A stretch of 55,623 nt of DNA from Priapulus caudatus (taxonomy: Eukaryota > Priapulida > Priapulimorpha > Priapulimorphida > Priapulidae): NCBI RefSeq assembly GCF_000485595.1, contig NW_014577145.1:163320-218942 (forward strand), read 5' to 3'. Made by a program: the position numbers and the translations under genes. The notes below the pieces were generated by a model. It did not search any database. It saw only the letters and a list, made by a program, of their open reading frames with translations, and had not been told where the DNA came from. Shown here in pieces: positions 1 through 11,100 of the stretch. The first letter of the stretch is position 1; the number at the start of each line of letters is the position of its first letter.

Positions 1-134
1 ACCTCCTCCCTGTATCACTGTTCAACAATGAATAATAAACAACAAGTGAGTAAATGTCCGGGGGGTGATTGTCCGGGGGCTCAATTTCTGGGGGTTAATT
101 GTCCGGGGGGTATTTGTCCTTAAACCAGTAACAA

Positions 135-196
135 CATATCAAGAGCGTATTAAATATGTACTTTATGTACATACTTAATACGTTCTTGAACATATA
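135..196. repeat. Short inverted repeat (TCAAGAGC family)
   Basis: Arms of about 26 bases: ATATCAAGAGCGTATTAAAT on the left, and on the right a sequence whose reverse complement reads ATATGTTCAAGAACGTATTA. They are separated by a few bases. The TCAAGAGC end recurs at 1108, 30227, 51341 and 52303, so this looks like a very short MITE-like element. Confidence 0.6.
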
Positions 197-392
197 TGAT
201 ATGTACTATGCATTTAATTGTGTCTGCTGCGAAGTTATCTACAATAACCTTGCCATCTTTCTTTCTTTCTGAAGAATACTGGCTGCTGTTTATCTCATTT
301 TTACTGTGGGAACATAGCCAGGATCAGTACGTATATAATATTAATTGCTAGCCTTTCTTGAATAAAGTAAAGGTAAAAGTATGAATAAGAAT

Positions 393-599
393 TCATGTAA
401 TGTACTGTTTTAGCCGCAGTTGAGTGCACAGGTTGGTGGAAAAGCATTGTGCGCACCATTTACATTTGCCTTCTACAGCTTCCTGATATTCAGAAACAGA
501 ACTAGACATCCACTTGTCTAGCTTAACCCTATCCTCTACCTTACCTGATGTGAAGTGACATCCGCAAATATGGTCACTCTGTATCAGACACCAATCCTT
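393..599 (-). pseudogene. Cysteine-rich open frame, possible exon or relic
   Basis: An open - strand frame of about 68 codons without an ATG start, bounded upstream by TAA and ending in TGA. It contains the motifs DHICGCHFTSGK and CKWCAQCFST. The Cys/His spacing looks like a zinc-binding module and faintly recalls the second half of a THAP domain, but the match is too short to assert. It may be an exon of an unseen gene, a transposase relic, or chance. Confidence 0.2.
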
Positions 600-703
600 T
601 TAATAGGATTCAATCAATGTTCTTGCCTAGACTGTTCTTTGGGAATTCGATGAAATGACAGGGATGCGTCTGTACAGCGACTGTTATACCAAAGAATATA
701 CAT

Positions 704-790
704 GATATCAGGAGTAAGATAATACAGGAGATATATAATAATGAGTAAGATAATAGATAATAACCTATATTATCTTACTCCTGATGATAT
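704..790. repeat. Short inverted repeat (ATATCAGGAGT family)
   Basis: The left arm ATATCAGGAGTAAGATAATA is mirrored by a right arm ending TATTATCTTACTCCTGAT. An element with nearly the same termini lies at 41037-41110, so two copies of one foldback family are present in the window. Confidence 0.65.
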
Positions 791-1127
791 TACTAATCCT
801 CTTCTCATTTTCTGATACTAATTATACTCTTACTAAACCATGGATTTTATTACCATAGGCATTACATAGTTTATATACCATAGATGTATAGGTAATTATT
901 CACGTATACATTCTATTGCAATCATTTTTAAATTTATGATTTTAAATAACTAGTCTACCAAGAATAAATTCACAAATTGTATAACAAACACATTTTTTAT
1001 GAAACCTGATGAATGCTATGTGCCTAAAGGCATTTTGTTCTAAAATGTCGCACCTATTTTAAAAGGGCAAAAAATACCCAACAAAAATACTACGCATAAT
1101 TATATATATCAAGAGTCCATAATAGAG

Positions 1128-1690
1128 GTGTGTGCCTGCTTTCGTGCGTGCGTGCGTGCGTGCGTACACGCGTGTGTGCGTGCGTACACGCGTGTGTGCG
1201 TGCGTACACGCGTGTGTGCGTGCGTACACGCGTGTGTGCGTGCCTACAGCGCGTGCGTGCGCCAGCGTACACCGTGCGTGCGTCGTGATGCGGCTACAGC
1301 GCGTGTTCTCGCTGCGTAAACCGAGTGGTGCCTGCGTACACGCGTGTGTGGCGTGGCGTACACGCGTGTGTGCGTGCCGTACACGCGTGTGTGCGTGCGT
1401 ACACGCGTGTGCGTGCTTACCACCGTGGATGCGTGCGTTACACGCTCGAATGCGTGCTGTGTGTCGAGCGTGCGTACACGTGTGTATGCGTGCGTGTGTA
1501 CATGCGTGCGTGCGTATACGTTCGTGCGTAGATGGGTGCCTGCGTGGGTACACATGCGTGCGTGCGTGAGTACGTGCACGTGCACACACACACACAACAC
1601 ACACACACACACACACACACACAACACACACACACACACACACACACTGTGTGTGACACACACGCGCGCGCGCACGCACGCACGCACGCA
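1128..1690. repeat. GTGCGTACACGC minisatellite plus CA/CG microsatellite
   Basis: A 20-base unit containing GTACACGCGTGTGTGCGTGC is tandemly repeated about five times from 1160 to 1245. It continues as degenerate copies to about 1570 and then passes into (CA)n and (CGCA)n. The long reading frames on both strands here (Cys/Val/Arg or Thr/His/Arg-rich) are repeat artefacts. The sequence just upstream, ATCAAGAGTCCATAATAG, is shared with 52303-52320. Confidence 0.9.
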
Positions 1691-1920
1691 CACGTACTAT
1701 CACAGCGCACCACACAATGTTTCGCTAGCCAGTGTACAAAGTCATTTTCGTGTAGCGATAGCGACCTATAATCTAACAATCTAATCGTTCCTCATCAATA
1801 TATTCCACGTAACTACTACTCGAGTAATTTATATCTGCATACATTATTGGCAAACAATTACATATTTAAATAGCGGTATAGCTGAGTAGAAATGAAATTG
1901 CAGTTCTTCTTAAAGTTGTT

Positions 1921-1970
1921 CCAGAGCATATAAATCAACATTTATATGCTGATTTAATTATATGCTCTGG
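1921..1970. repeat. Small inverted repeat
   Basis: CCAGAGCATATAA at the left is matched by TTATATGCTCTGG-like sequence at the right, with a second nested hairpin (CATATAAA/TTTATATG) inside. GTTCTTCTT-like sequence flanks both sides. Confidence 0.5.
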
Positions 1971-2167
1971 TTGTTCTTCTTCGACGACTGACAAATTTTA
2001 CAATGTAGCCACTGTCTTGATTGAAAATACGCGTGGCTATAATACGCGGGGCTATAATACACCAAGAACCCATTCGAATCATAGTTGGCTTGGCTCTACA
2101 AGAAATATGCAGAGATTTGATGTAGAATATCATGATAATATATTGTTCTGTGATTTCTATGAAGGGT

Positions 2168-2228
2168 GTATATATATATATATGAATATGTGTATATATA
2201 TATATATATATTGACAGTATATAGTAAT

Positions 2229-2264
<36 letters not shown>
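2168..2264. repeat. TA and GA microsatellites
   Basis: (TA)n-rich stretches at 2168-2210 are followed by an uninterrupted (GA)n run at 2231-2264. Overlapping short reading frames are artefacts of the repeat. Confidence 0.9.
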
Positions 2265-2268
<4 letters not shown>

Positions 2269-2957
2269 TTTTTATATTGAGTGATTCCATGGTGATTCCA
2301 ATCAGCTATCATCATACAAAGCGTACAGTAAGCGCAATCAAAGCGCGTAGTCCAGGGGGGGATCCTTGGGGCGCCGCTTAGACACCCGCAATCAAAAATC
2401 AAAATCCAAAAAAACGAACAACTTTTTCTCATTTGAAAAGCGCGTATACGTAGGCTGCCTAATCTTGGCCTCCGTTAAAAAAATTCTCAATTACAATATT
2501 AAATTATCAGATAAGCCTATTTTCTTGTATATACTTGTTTATATACGTTTTATACTATGACCTTATTTATATACTATTTTTTATACCTAGGTATTCAAAG
2601 CCGGAAACATAATTTTAAGTATACATCAGCAGTAATTAAGTCACACAGCATGGTCGTTGTAGAGTTGCAGAAGAAATAATATTGTCAACAAAACAGCGTC
2701 TAAATTTATTATTTTTACATTTAACTAAAAAAAAAATTCAGACCACCAGACCCAGCCGGCCCCTTGTTACTCGCTCGAGGACCACCCCAATCCAAATTCC
2801 TGGCTACGCCCTTGGCTGCAATCACACGTATACGAAGTTCAACTCGTGCTGCAGTAATTATGGATATATAGAAACCGGTTGATATATTAAATTAGTGATG
2901 AACGTTGACGTAAAGAAGGACAAACTGACGGAACAAGCAAGGTAACAAAAAATCTCT

Positions 2958-3051
2958 TGCCCCAGGTGAGGCTCGAACTCACAGCCTCCGCATGTCTCAG
3001 AGACGGTACTGTCTATAAGTACGGCGCGCTAACCGATTGCGCCACTGGGGC
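2958..3051 (-). tRNA. tRNA-Ile (anticodon UAU) with intron
   Basis: Read on the - strand, a full cloverleaf is present. The acceptor stem GCCCCAG (3051-3045) pairs with the 3' CTGGGGC, and A73 lies at 2958. The D arm is GCGC..GCGC and the T arm contains GTTCGAGCC. The anticodon stem CCGTA pairs with TGCGG, and the loop CTTATA gives anticodon UAU. A 20-base intron (2994-3013) interrupts the gene directly 3' of position 37, the canonical place. The exon sequence closely resembles metazoan tRNA-Ile(UAU), which typically carries an intron. Box A and box B are intact, so Pol III transcription is expected. This tRNA decodes AUA. Confidence 0.95.
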
Positions 3052-3847
3052 TTCGATAGGCAGTGGTCGCCATATCTATCCCCTTGGTCTATCGGGCGTA
3101 TACGTTGCATTGAGATAACAATTTTGTGTTTGGTTCGACGTGTAATCAACATGGAGCCATGTTGGTGATGTTGTTCTGTGATAGTACAATTTATTTTTGT
3201 CTACTGGGCATGATCTGCACATGATATGCGGCTACTGATGTATGTTTTACAGTTACTGTTAGTGTTACTGTTAGTACGTTTATGTGCTTTTAGTTTTAGA
3301 CTGGAGCCAACCTGAATAGTAGTAATAATAGTATTAGTACCCATGATGATGAATCATTGAATCAATGAATGCATTATTATTTAGACCTACTCAAATTCAA
3401 AATCAAAAATATATTCCAAAACAGTAATTATATATACGGTATACCGGTATATTACTTAATACATTGTTAGGCCTAAGTGCTTACAATTATACACGGTGAA
3501 ATTATTAATACCATCCGCGATCTGAAAGCTAGGTAACCTCGTATAGCAATTACCACAACATCAACAAAAAAGTTATATTTTATAAGCTCCAACCAAATCC
3601 TATCCCTATCCGTAACTCTAGATCATATTACTTCTGGCCATGTTGTAGTAGTAGTAGTTGTAGTAGTAGATAATCTTAATTTTCATCGGTACACTTAAAA
3701 CAGTGAACATGAGCTGGAAAGCTCTTTATTAACCGATATCTAACAAATGTATAAAAACAGTAACGGGTATAACAACATATTCAATTTCATTAAAAATATA
3801 CAAAGTTTAAGATACAGGTATGTCGGTCCATGATAAAAAAGTGAATG
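3052..3847. other. Intergenic, no gene seen
   Basis: AT-rich unique sequence with a short (TAG)n run near 3648-3668. No conserved reading frame is recognised. Confidence 0.5.
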
Positions 3848-4379
3848 TAAGGACCATTCATAATGTTACTCTCTTTGATAGGGGGGGTGCGAGCAAACGA
3901 TAGGGGGCGTTACATGCAACTTTGCACCATCCGCTAACTAGGGGGCGGTACAATATAACTCTTCGACCATCATTAATAGGGGCGGAGTATGTCGCGCAAC
4001 TTTGCACCATATATATAAATGGTATACATGCCAGAAAACTTACCGATCTCACGCAGCGTAGCCGGAGCCCTACCCGGCATTTCAAACGACTTTCAGCCGC
4101 CTACTGCATTGCTAATGATTACAATCATACGCATATTTGAAAACTCATGGTAATTATGTCTGGGAATATTATTATATATGTGTCTGGCAAGGGTGTGTGT
4201 ATGCATATATTATCACCATTGGTAGCCATTATGCGCCCACACATATTTGCGTGAAAAAACACAATTCTTAATACATTAGCTGATAACAGTTTGTGGTGAG
4301 TGTGGGGCGGTTGACTATTTATCCGAGGCGAGTATTTAGATTTGTTGCACACGACTCGCCGGCCGTTACAATAATCTCT

Positions 4380-5357
4380 ACTGCCCTAGTCCCTCCTGTG
4401 GCCCCTCATCTCCCTCACCCGTGCCTCTCTCTCCCTGCCCCCCAGATCTGCACTCATCCCTCTCCCTGCCTCTCGCTCCGAGGGCCCGCGGTCTGTGGGC
4501 GCCCGTCGCCCTGTGACCAGCCGGACGCTCCTTGCCCCCGCTGCCGCCCCCGCTCACCCCCCACTCCCGCCCTCATCGTGCATCCTCCAAACCTCTTATC
4601 ACCTCCCTCCTCTTCGTTATTGTCTCTCCTCCCCTTCCGCCTCTCCCTCCCTCCCCCCTCTCTCCCTCACCCCCTCCTTCCTTCATCTCACACTTACCTA
4701 CTCCCTCCCCCCCCCACCTCTCCCCCTCTCTTTGCTCCCCCTTTTTCACTCCCCTACTTCGGTCACCCTTCTCGGTCGGCCTCTCACCGTCTCCCCCCCG
4801 AGCCATAATCCCTCGTTCCCATCAGTCGATCCTTCCTTCCCTCTCGGCCCCCACGACCCCTATCTATCTTCCTACCTTCTCCTCCTCCGTCCCCAGCCTC
4901 GCCGGCCGGCGCGGGTCCCATCTTCTCCTCCCTCCCCCGCCCCCTGCTCCCGCCGCCCCTCGCTCGCTACCCATCTCCCTTCCCTCTTCCCCCCTCCCCC
5001 CCTCGCCTCCTCCTACCTGCGCCCTCCCTGCTCTTTCCTCTACTGTCTCCTCCCTCTTCTCCGCCTCTCCCTCTCCTCCCTCTGCTACCTCTTCCCTCCC
5101 CTCCCTCTCCCGATCTCTCCCTCTCCCTCCCCGTCTCTCCTTCTCTCCCTCTCCCTCTCCCTTTTCGCTGTCTCTCTCTCCTTCCCCAGTCTCTCCCTCT
5201 CCCATTCCCCGCGTCTCTCCCTTCTCCCGTGCTCTCCCGTCTCTCCCTCTATTACCGTCTCTCCCTCCTCCCTCCGCCCGTATTCTCTCCCTCTCCCTCT
5301 CTCTCCGCCTGCTCTCTCTCTCCTCTCCCTGCTCCCCTCCCCCTCCCTCTCCCTAAC
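4380..5357. repeat. 1-kb polypyrimidine (CT/CCCT) tract
   Basis: Nearly all C and T on the + strand, mostly CTCCCT, CTCTCC and CCCCTC units. The resulting Pro/Ser/Leu-rich frames (up to 311 codons) and the Gly/Glu/Arg-rich frames on the other strand are compositional artefacts. A strand-asymmetric tract of this length can form H-DNA (triplex), or G-rich structures on the complementary strand. Confidence 0.9.
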
Positions 5358-5805
5358 TTATTTGAGACAGTATACTGAGGTGCTACCCCAGTACCAAATC
5401 CAATGTCGCAGGGCAGCAGTGATACTTTAGCAAGACTATACAAGTTTCATTGACCAGCATTATCAATTTGGTGAGTTGTACATGCGAATATTTAAAAGAG
5501 GTCATGTCGAGACTGGGTTTGGTGCGTTGTGTGAGTTTGCTCTATGCATACCTGGAATGGCTTCCACGCCATTACAAGCGATTCCGAGACCAGCCCCAGA
5601 TTTACAACCACACTGCCTGAGTATCACTACCAAAGTGTATTGAGACCAGTTTGCGATCAGCCTGCGTGCCGAGAAACCAGGAGAGCCGGCATATACTTTC
5701 AACTCGTGCTGTCTCAAAGCAACTTATAGCTGCTGGAGAGATATCACTCGATGATTGAGACAGCAATCAGGTTCTTTCGCTGACAAATACATTGTCCCAT
5801 AAAAC

Positions 5806-6372
5806 GTGCTCAAGGAATATCTGTGCCATTTGACGAATTTGGACCATGTAAAGACAATTCGGAGTGGGAATAGACAAACACAGCAGCTGGTCAGAAAGAA
5901 CAAGGCTTATTCTGAATATGATTGGTATGACCTGGTGTCAACAGGGAAGCTGGGAAAGCTGAATGTTCAGGAGCTAAATAAATATTCCTTGTTTAACAAT
6001 CTATCATGTGCTGGCAAGAAACCAGACAAGCTCAGGCGTGTCATAGCTCATGTGGCAAAAAATCATGGACAGGAAATCTTTCCTGGTGCTAGGGTGCCAT
6101 GTGATGCAGACAGTGAGAACAGTGATTCCGAGTCAGATGATGAAGTGACACAAGTTGTAGACTATCACAGTGATTTGGAGAGTGAATCTATTAATTCAGA
6201 ATCTTCAGATGGTGACAGTGACAGTGACAGCACACGTACTCCAATTCAGGCAATTGGAGAGGCTGCAAACATGAAAAGCAGATCTGGCCAGAATACTCAA
6301 CCAACCACACGGTTCTTGGAAAGAGCACTTATATCAATGTGTAGTATTAGTATTACTTTATGGCCAGGGTAA
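5806..6372 (+). pseudogene. Repeat-associated ORF fragment with SAP-like segment
   Basis: An open frame of 188 codons. Residues about 40-90 contain YDWYDLVSTGKLGKLNVQEL and then LSCAGKKPDKLRRVIAHV. This resembles a SAP-type helix-turn-helix (K-L-x-V-x-E-L..L..G-K-K-x-D-K-L), usually a DNA-binding module. It is followed by an acidic serine tail (DSENSDSESDDE and similar). Upstream, between 5430 and 5800, related-looking coding sequence is broken by stops, so the complete ancestral protein is lost. Its position inside the 3848-6995 element suggests a transposon-encoded protein. The start codon is not reliable and host function is not implied. Confidence 0.45.
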
Positions 6373-7121
6373 GGATTGGATTCTATAGGCTTTATGACAG
6401 ATAACACAGAGTCAATCTACAGCCGCCCCACAGAGCGAGGGGTTTAGGTTACAGAAAAACCTGAGCTAACCATTTACTCTGCTATTATCGTACTATTACA
6501 AATGTGCCTTCTGGTTCTTTAACCTGCTCGCCGTGTAATAGCACCGATACTTCAAGACCTTGATTTGTACTCATCCGCAGGAGTCAGTATACCATATTTC
6601 TATATGGACCATCTTGTAATCATATGTGTTTTATACTTGCAATGACAATTTTCATCATTGCCACATGTTTTATCCCTATGAACTTGTATAAACTCAACTG
6701 ACATGAGTGCGTGGTATAAAGGTGAACCAATGCCCCATATTATAAACTGGAAAATGTTGACATTTTGACATGTTCCCTCATAATTGACTCTGCTCAGTTG
6801 CTGAGGAAATGATAGAAGTAAGATCAAATGTAACAATTAGTTGAAGTTAGCGGGGGGTATGTATGAACTTCAAATCATGCAGGGATAGGGGGGGTACTTG
6901 TACAGTCTACATTCCTTGTAAGGGGGGGTGTTTATAACTTTTATGGCATTTTCTTATTTTGCCACCCCCTATCCAAGATAATAATAATGAATGGTCCCTA
7001 AAGCGACATGTTTACTGTTTGCAATGTATGGGCTGTGGGCAATGTATATGATCAATGAAAATGCAATTGCAATTACATGCATTTCATGTTGCTGTTAAAT
7101 ATAATTGCACATCACCTGAAC

Positions 7122-7210
7122 TAGATACAATAATGTATCCCAAACACAGGATAGGTTATGTACAGTTAATGTAACCCCTATCCTGTGTTTGGGTTACATT
7201 ATTGTATCTA
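7122..7210. repeat. 89-bp hairpin-forming inverted repeat
   Basis: The left arm TAGATACAATAATGTATCCC continues with AAACACAGGATAGG. The right arm holds CCTATCCTGTGTTTGGG and ends ATTGTATCTA. The arms are about 36 bases with near-perfect complementarity and a loop of about 16 bases. Both sides are flanked by ACCTGAAC. Confidence 0.75.
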
Positions 7211-7288
7211 CACCTGAACCTACACATGATTGCACACATGCATTTCTTGTCCATCCATGTATTTATCATTTTGTTAAAAACCTGATAT

Positions 7289-7890
7289 GGTTAGGGTTAG
7301 GGTTAGAGTTAGGGTTATGAGTAGGCGACTCCTAGGACTCGTTAGTGCGAGTAGGCGAGGTACGGTCCGGCAATTAGATAGTCCAGGGTACGTTCGGTAT
7401 ACCGGACCGTACCACAGGGTACGTTCCGGCAGTACCCTGGGGACATAGACCTCTCAGCCAAAGGGTACCAGACTGTGCTACTACAGAAGTGGTACCCTAA
7501 CCCTAACCATAACCCTAACCCTAACACCCAAACATATCTCATATAAAAATATAAACATAATACTAAACAACCTAAAACTACCTCGCGTACATATATGTAG
7601 TACCTGATCACGAGAACGACCCTTCGTGCATAGTGCCGGGGCTCATAGGGTCTTATGTCCCCCAGGGTACTATTGGAGGGTACTCTGGGTACGGTTCGAT
7701 ATATCCGGAAACGTACCCTGGTAACTATCTGATGCGTTAGTAGGCGTAGCGCGCACTCCCTAGACCGTTCAGTGGAGTAGGCGATGTACGTCCGGCATAT
7801 TAGATTAGTACCAGGCGTACGTTCCGATATATCGAACCGTACCCAGGGTACCGTCCGATAGTACCCTGGGGGACATAGACCCCCTCAGCA
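7289..7890. repeat. Complex repeat with two opposed TTAGGG arrays
   Basis: TTAGGG-type repeats at 7291-7318 point one way. CCCTAA-type repeats at 7494-7525 point the other way, enclosing about 175 bases. The enclosed block (GAGTAGGCGAGGTACGGTCC ... AGTACCCTGGGGACATAGAC) recurs in direct orientation at about 7765-7885. A partial inverted copy lies at about 7625-7735 (GTCCCCCAGGGTAC...). The unit is rich in GGTACG/CGTACC. No coding potential is recognised. Confidence 0.75.
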
Positions 7891-8181
7891 TTAGTTGGGT
7901 CCCCCAACTTGGGGGCAGATGCACAAATGCAGATCAAATGATTGAGATTAGACAACGGCATCCTAAACAAATATGTACAATAATAAGAATGCAAACTAAT
8001 CAGAATCTGTATATTACATTAGGATCACAATCACAATCATGAGGTTTTTTTTAATATATAGTAACTATAAAATGGAATTGTGGGGATCGTCACAATATGT
8101 CGTATGTTAATTCTTTTTTGTGTGATCCATGTTTAGGTTACAAATCATTGACGATATTGAAACGCGTGCAACCTCACAGCG

Positions 8182-11100
8182 ATGAATTGGTTATCATCAG
8201 CTAGCTCCTATACAAACCTGGCTCTTAAGTCGGCTCTGACTCAAGCTCAGAAAAAAATCGACAAAGTTCTAGATATTGATGCCAGTGATACGTCGACCAC
8301 AGAGAAAGGTAAGGCTATGAAATGTACAGATTGATATGATAATTGGAACATGTCTGTGTGTCCTCAGTTGATGTGTTTTTATGATTAGGTCATGGTGGTT
8401 AAGTTTTACATGAGTAATTTTATGTCGACAGAATCCATCGATACAATCCCCAAACTTAACATTTCTAGAATTTTCTACACAATACAATTTGTACATCAGC
8501 ATAGTCAATCTATTCCAATATATGATAATTGCATTGACATATTAAGGAACAAACGGCAAAAACACTACCACATGTTCTTTGAATATTGCAGGTTCTGTAA
8601 CTACTGCAAGGACATCAGCGGAATGTGACTCGCCCATTACATCTGATATTAAAACAACTGTAGGAGATACCAGTGATACTTTTTTCAGTGACTTTCTAGG
8701 TGACACTGCTCACTCTCAAAAACCTAAACTTGCAGAGGCATCTCCTTGCAAAACTGTGCATAAGAAACCTAACCCAGAGGATGATGTTACTGCTATTCTA
8801 GAGTGCCCTGAACCACAACTTGATGCTCCCTCTATAGGCAGCCAACCACGTGCACAAATAAAACAAGGATTGCAAACATCGAAGCCTGCTGACAAAGTCG
8901 TCGAACCGATTGCTGAATTACATGTGCGTGGGCTGTCCCCAAACACAGCTCATTCCAGTGACCTTAGTGCCACAGAACTTGAAGATGCACACATGCAAAG
9001 TATTGCTGTGAGCCAGAAGATTGTTGAGCAGCTCTTGCCTCCTGTGCCGTCATTAGACAAAGAAACTGCAGGTTCAACCTGTACTATATCTGAATCTGTG
9101 GGGTCAAATACACTTACATATGGGGAACCACAGAAAAGAAATGCTTGCGATAGTTATCTAGAAGAGGGAGTCTTTGCTTCTAAATCTTCAGGAGATGTTT
9201 TACATGTAGGTGGTGCCGACCATCGTACGGTTGATGGAGTTTATCAATCTGATGAAAGTGGTACAGTTGGCAGTGGGCAACAGATTATACAGAGTTACAG
9301 TGCTACAGCTTCTACAGAGCGTATAGCTGATGATAGTGTTGCGGAAACCGCAGACGAAAAACCATGTAATGAAATTAAGATGGACAATGACAGGTTGGAT
9401 GAGGTGTCACTAGTTGCTATAGAAACAGAAGGTGGAAATCTAACACTGCAGGAGAGCATGACATGGAGTAAAATGGTATCTGCAGATAGCATAAGCAACA
9501 GTATGGTTGCCAGTGGAAGTGCTCAAGACACCAATGTTTTGGTAGGAAATGACATTGCCATACTAGGACAAGGTAATCGTGGCAATATAAGGCACTGGGG
9601 TGGAATTGAGAAATCAACCACTATGGAGAAAGGCTATGCGAGTCATACGGTAACAACATGTACACCAGAGATGGATTTAACTTCAGAAGTGGTGTTAACG
9701 ACGACTACTCTAGGACAGGATGTGACAGGCGAGGCAGTGCAAACAGAGGCAGAGGCTCCATGTGCTCATCAGGTGCAAGGTGAGGGAGATCTGCCTGAGG
9801 ATTCCCAATCGTGCATGACTGACCCTCTCGCATCTGTTGACGTTGAGACAAGCGTAAGCAGCCAAGATACTGTTGTAGATAAAAGTGAAATCTCTCCGCA
9901 CGGATTGCAGTCATCTTCCACAAATAGCACAACTCTCTTGTGTGACCATCAGACGGGGCCAACTGCGCTGAAAGCTACACATACTTTGCCTACTAGCAAA
10001 GTGCTGCCTCCCGAAATACCCAATGTCTTTGACGATGATGGACAGCCTGTAGTGCACGTGGTCACATCTGCACCAGGAATCACACAGGTGCCCTCGTCTT
10101 TTGTAAAAATAGGTAATTCTATAGAAGTCAGTGGTGCTGAAGAAGAATTCTCCACTCAGTCTGAGGATGCAACAGACACAAGTACCGATACGGTAGTGAC
10201 TGACAATCAAGAGTCAGTAGGTGCCCATCTGGGGCAGGAGGCGGATAAAAATTCTATGGAGAAAGGCATAATAAGCACAGGCACAAAGCAAGCAACCCTG
10301 GCCACAGCTGAGGAGCTAGACAAAGTAACAAGTGTTGTAGGGCAAGACGTAGTGACTGCAGTCACGTGCGAAGATGTAGTGACTACCACGTTAGGGCATA
10401 AGAAAGCCAGCACAAACCTAGAGAAGGAATTGGTTACCACCACCATGGTACATGATGTAGTTACCGATACACTAGGAGAACTAGGAGAGTTGGTCATCAC
10501 CAATAGCCCAGGTCAAGAGATTGTAACTTCTAGCTTAGAGCAGGTGGAAGAAGGTCAGATGTCCGACAACAGTTTCACAGATGCAGGGGCAGTTGATCTT
10601 CTAAATGAAAAGTATGATGACACACAAATCGCAACGAACCCTGTTAGAAGAATGCCAGGCGATGCACTAGAAACCCAACAAGATTCCACCAAAGAAACGA
10701 TCACTGATGTAGACGCCACGTCTAGTAAGTCGGAGAGTGGACTAGAAGGGTCACCATGGACAGATTCTGCAGCAGAGGGAGGTAAGGAGCTGTCACAGAA
10801 TCAGGACAGTGACAGCATTTTATCACTGACCGCATCCAGCACAGCTAGCTCGTTTGTGAAGTGCATGATCGAGGAGGCAATGGTGGACAATACTGAAGGA
10901 GAGCACAGTGCACATTCCCCTACCTCATCTGACCGGTCAGACCATATCAACAGCGGCCACACATCTAGCGATGACATTGGCACAACGACTTCCTCCGACA
11001 TTGAGGTCATATCTGCATTCTCTGACAATGGCCAACACAGGTATGAGTTGTATTACAGCATCAATGTGACTGTTGTGAGTGTGTGTATGCATGCAGTTGC

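Larger units (their letters stand above)
1..1058. other. Intergenic, AT-rich, small inverted repeats
   Basis: No gene is recognised. Bases 57-120 hold a degenerate tandem motif built on GTCCGGGGG and TTAATT. Two hairpin-forming inverted repeats are listed separately (135-196 and 704-790). The rest is AT-rich unique sequence, apart from a cysteine-rich open frame on the - strand at 393-599. Confidence 0.6.
3848..6995. mobile_element. Candidate 3.15-kb TIR element
   Basis: The left end, AAGGACCATTCATAAT followed by GATAGGGGGGGTG, is matched in inverted orientation by the right end, whose reverse complement reads TTAGGGACCATTCATTATTA followed by GATAGGGGGTGG. Similarity extends about 50 bases at roughly 70 percent. 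Both ends continue into subterminal clusters of short GGGGG-containing repeats: ATAGGGGGC units at 3873-3990, and GGGGGGGTA and GGGGGGGTG units at 6850-6930. The interior holds a 1-kb pyrimidine tract and a decayed reading frame. This looks like a degraded DNA transposon or a composite; its superfamily is not recognised and no target duplication is certain. Confidence 0.5.

Noticed and set aside
1059-1784. Overlapping long reading frames on both strands, Cys/Val/Arg or Thr/His/Arg-rich
   Set aside because: They are translations of a GTGC/CA minisatellite, open in several frames at once.
4293-5443. Pro/Ser/Leu-rich frames up to 311 codons and Gly/Glu-rich frames on the other strand
   Set aside because: The tract is almost pure pyrimidine, so stops cannot occur in most frames. 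No domain or splice signal.
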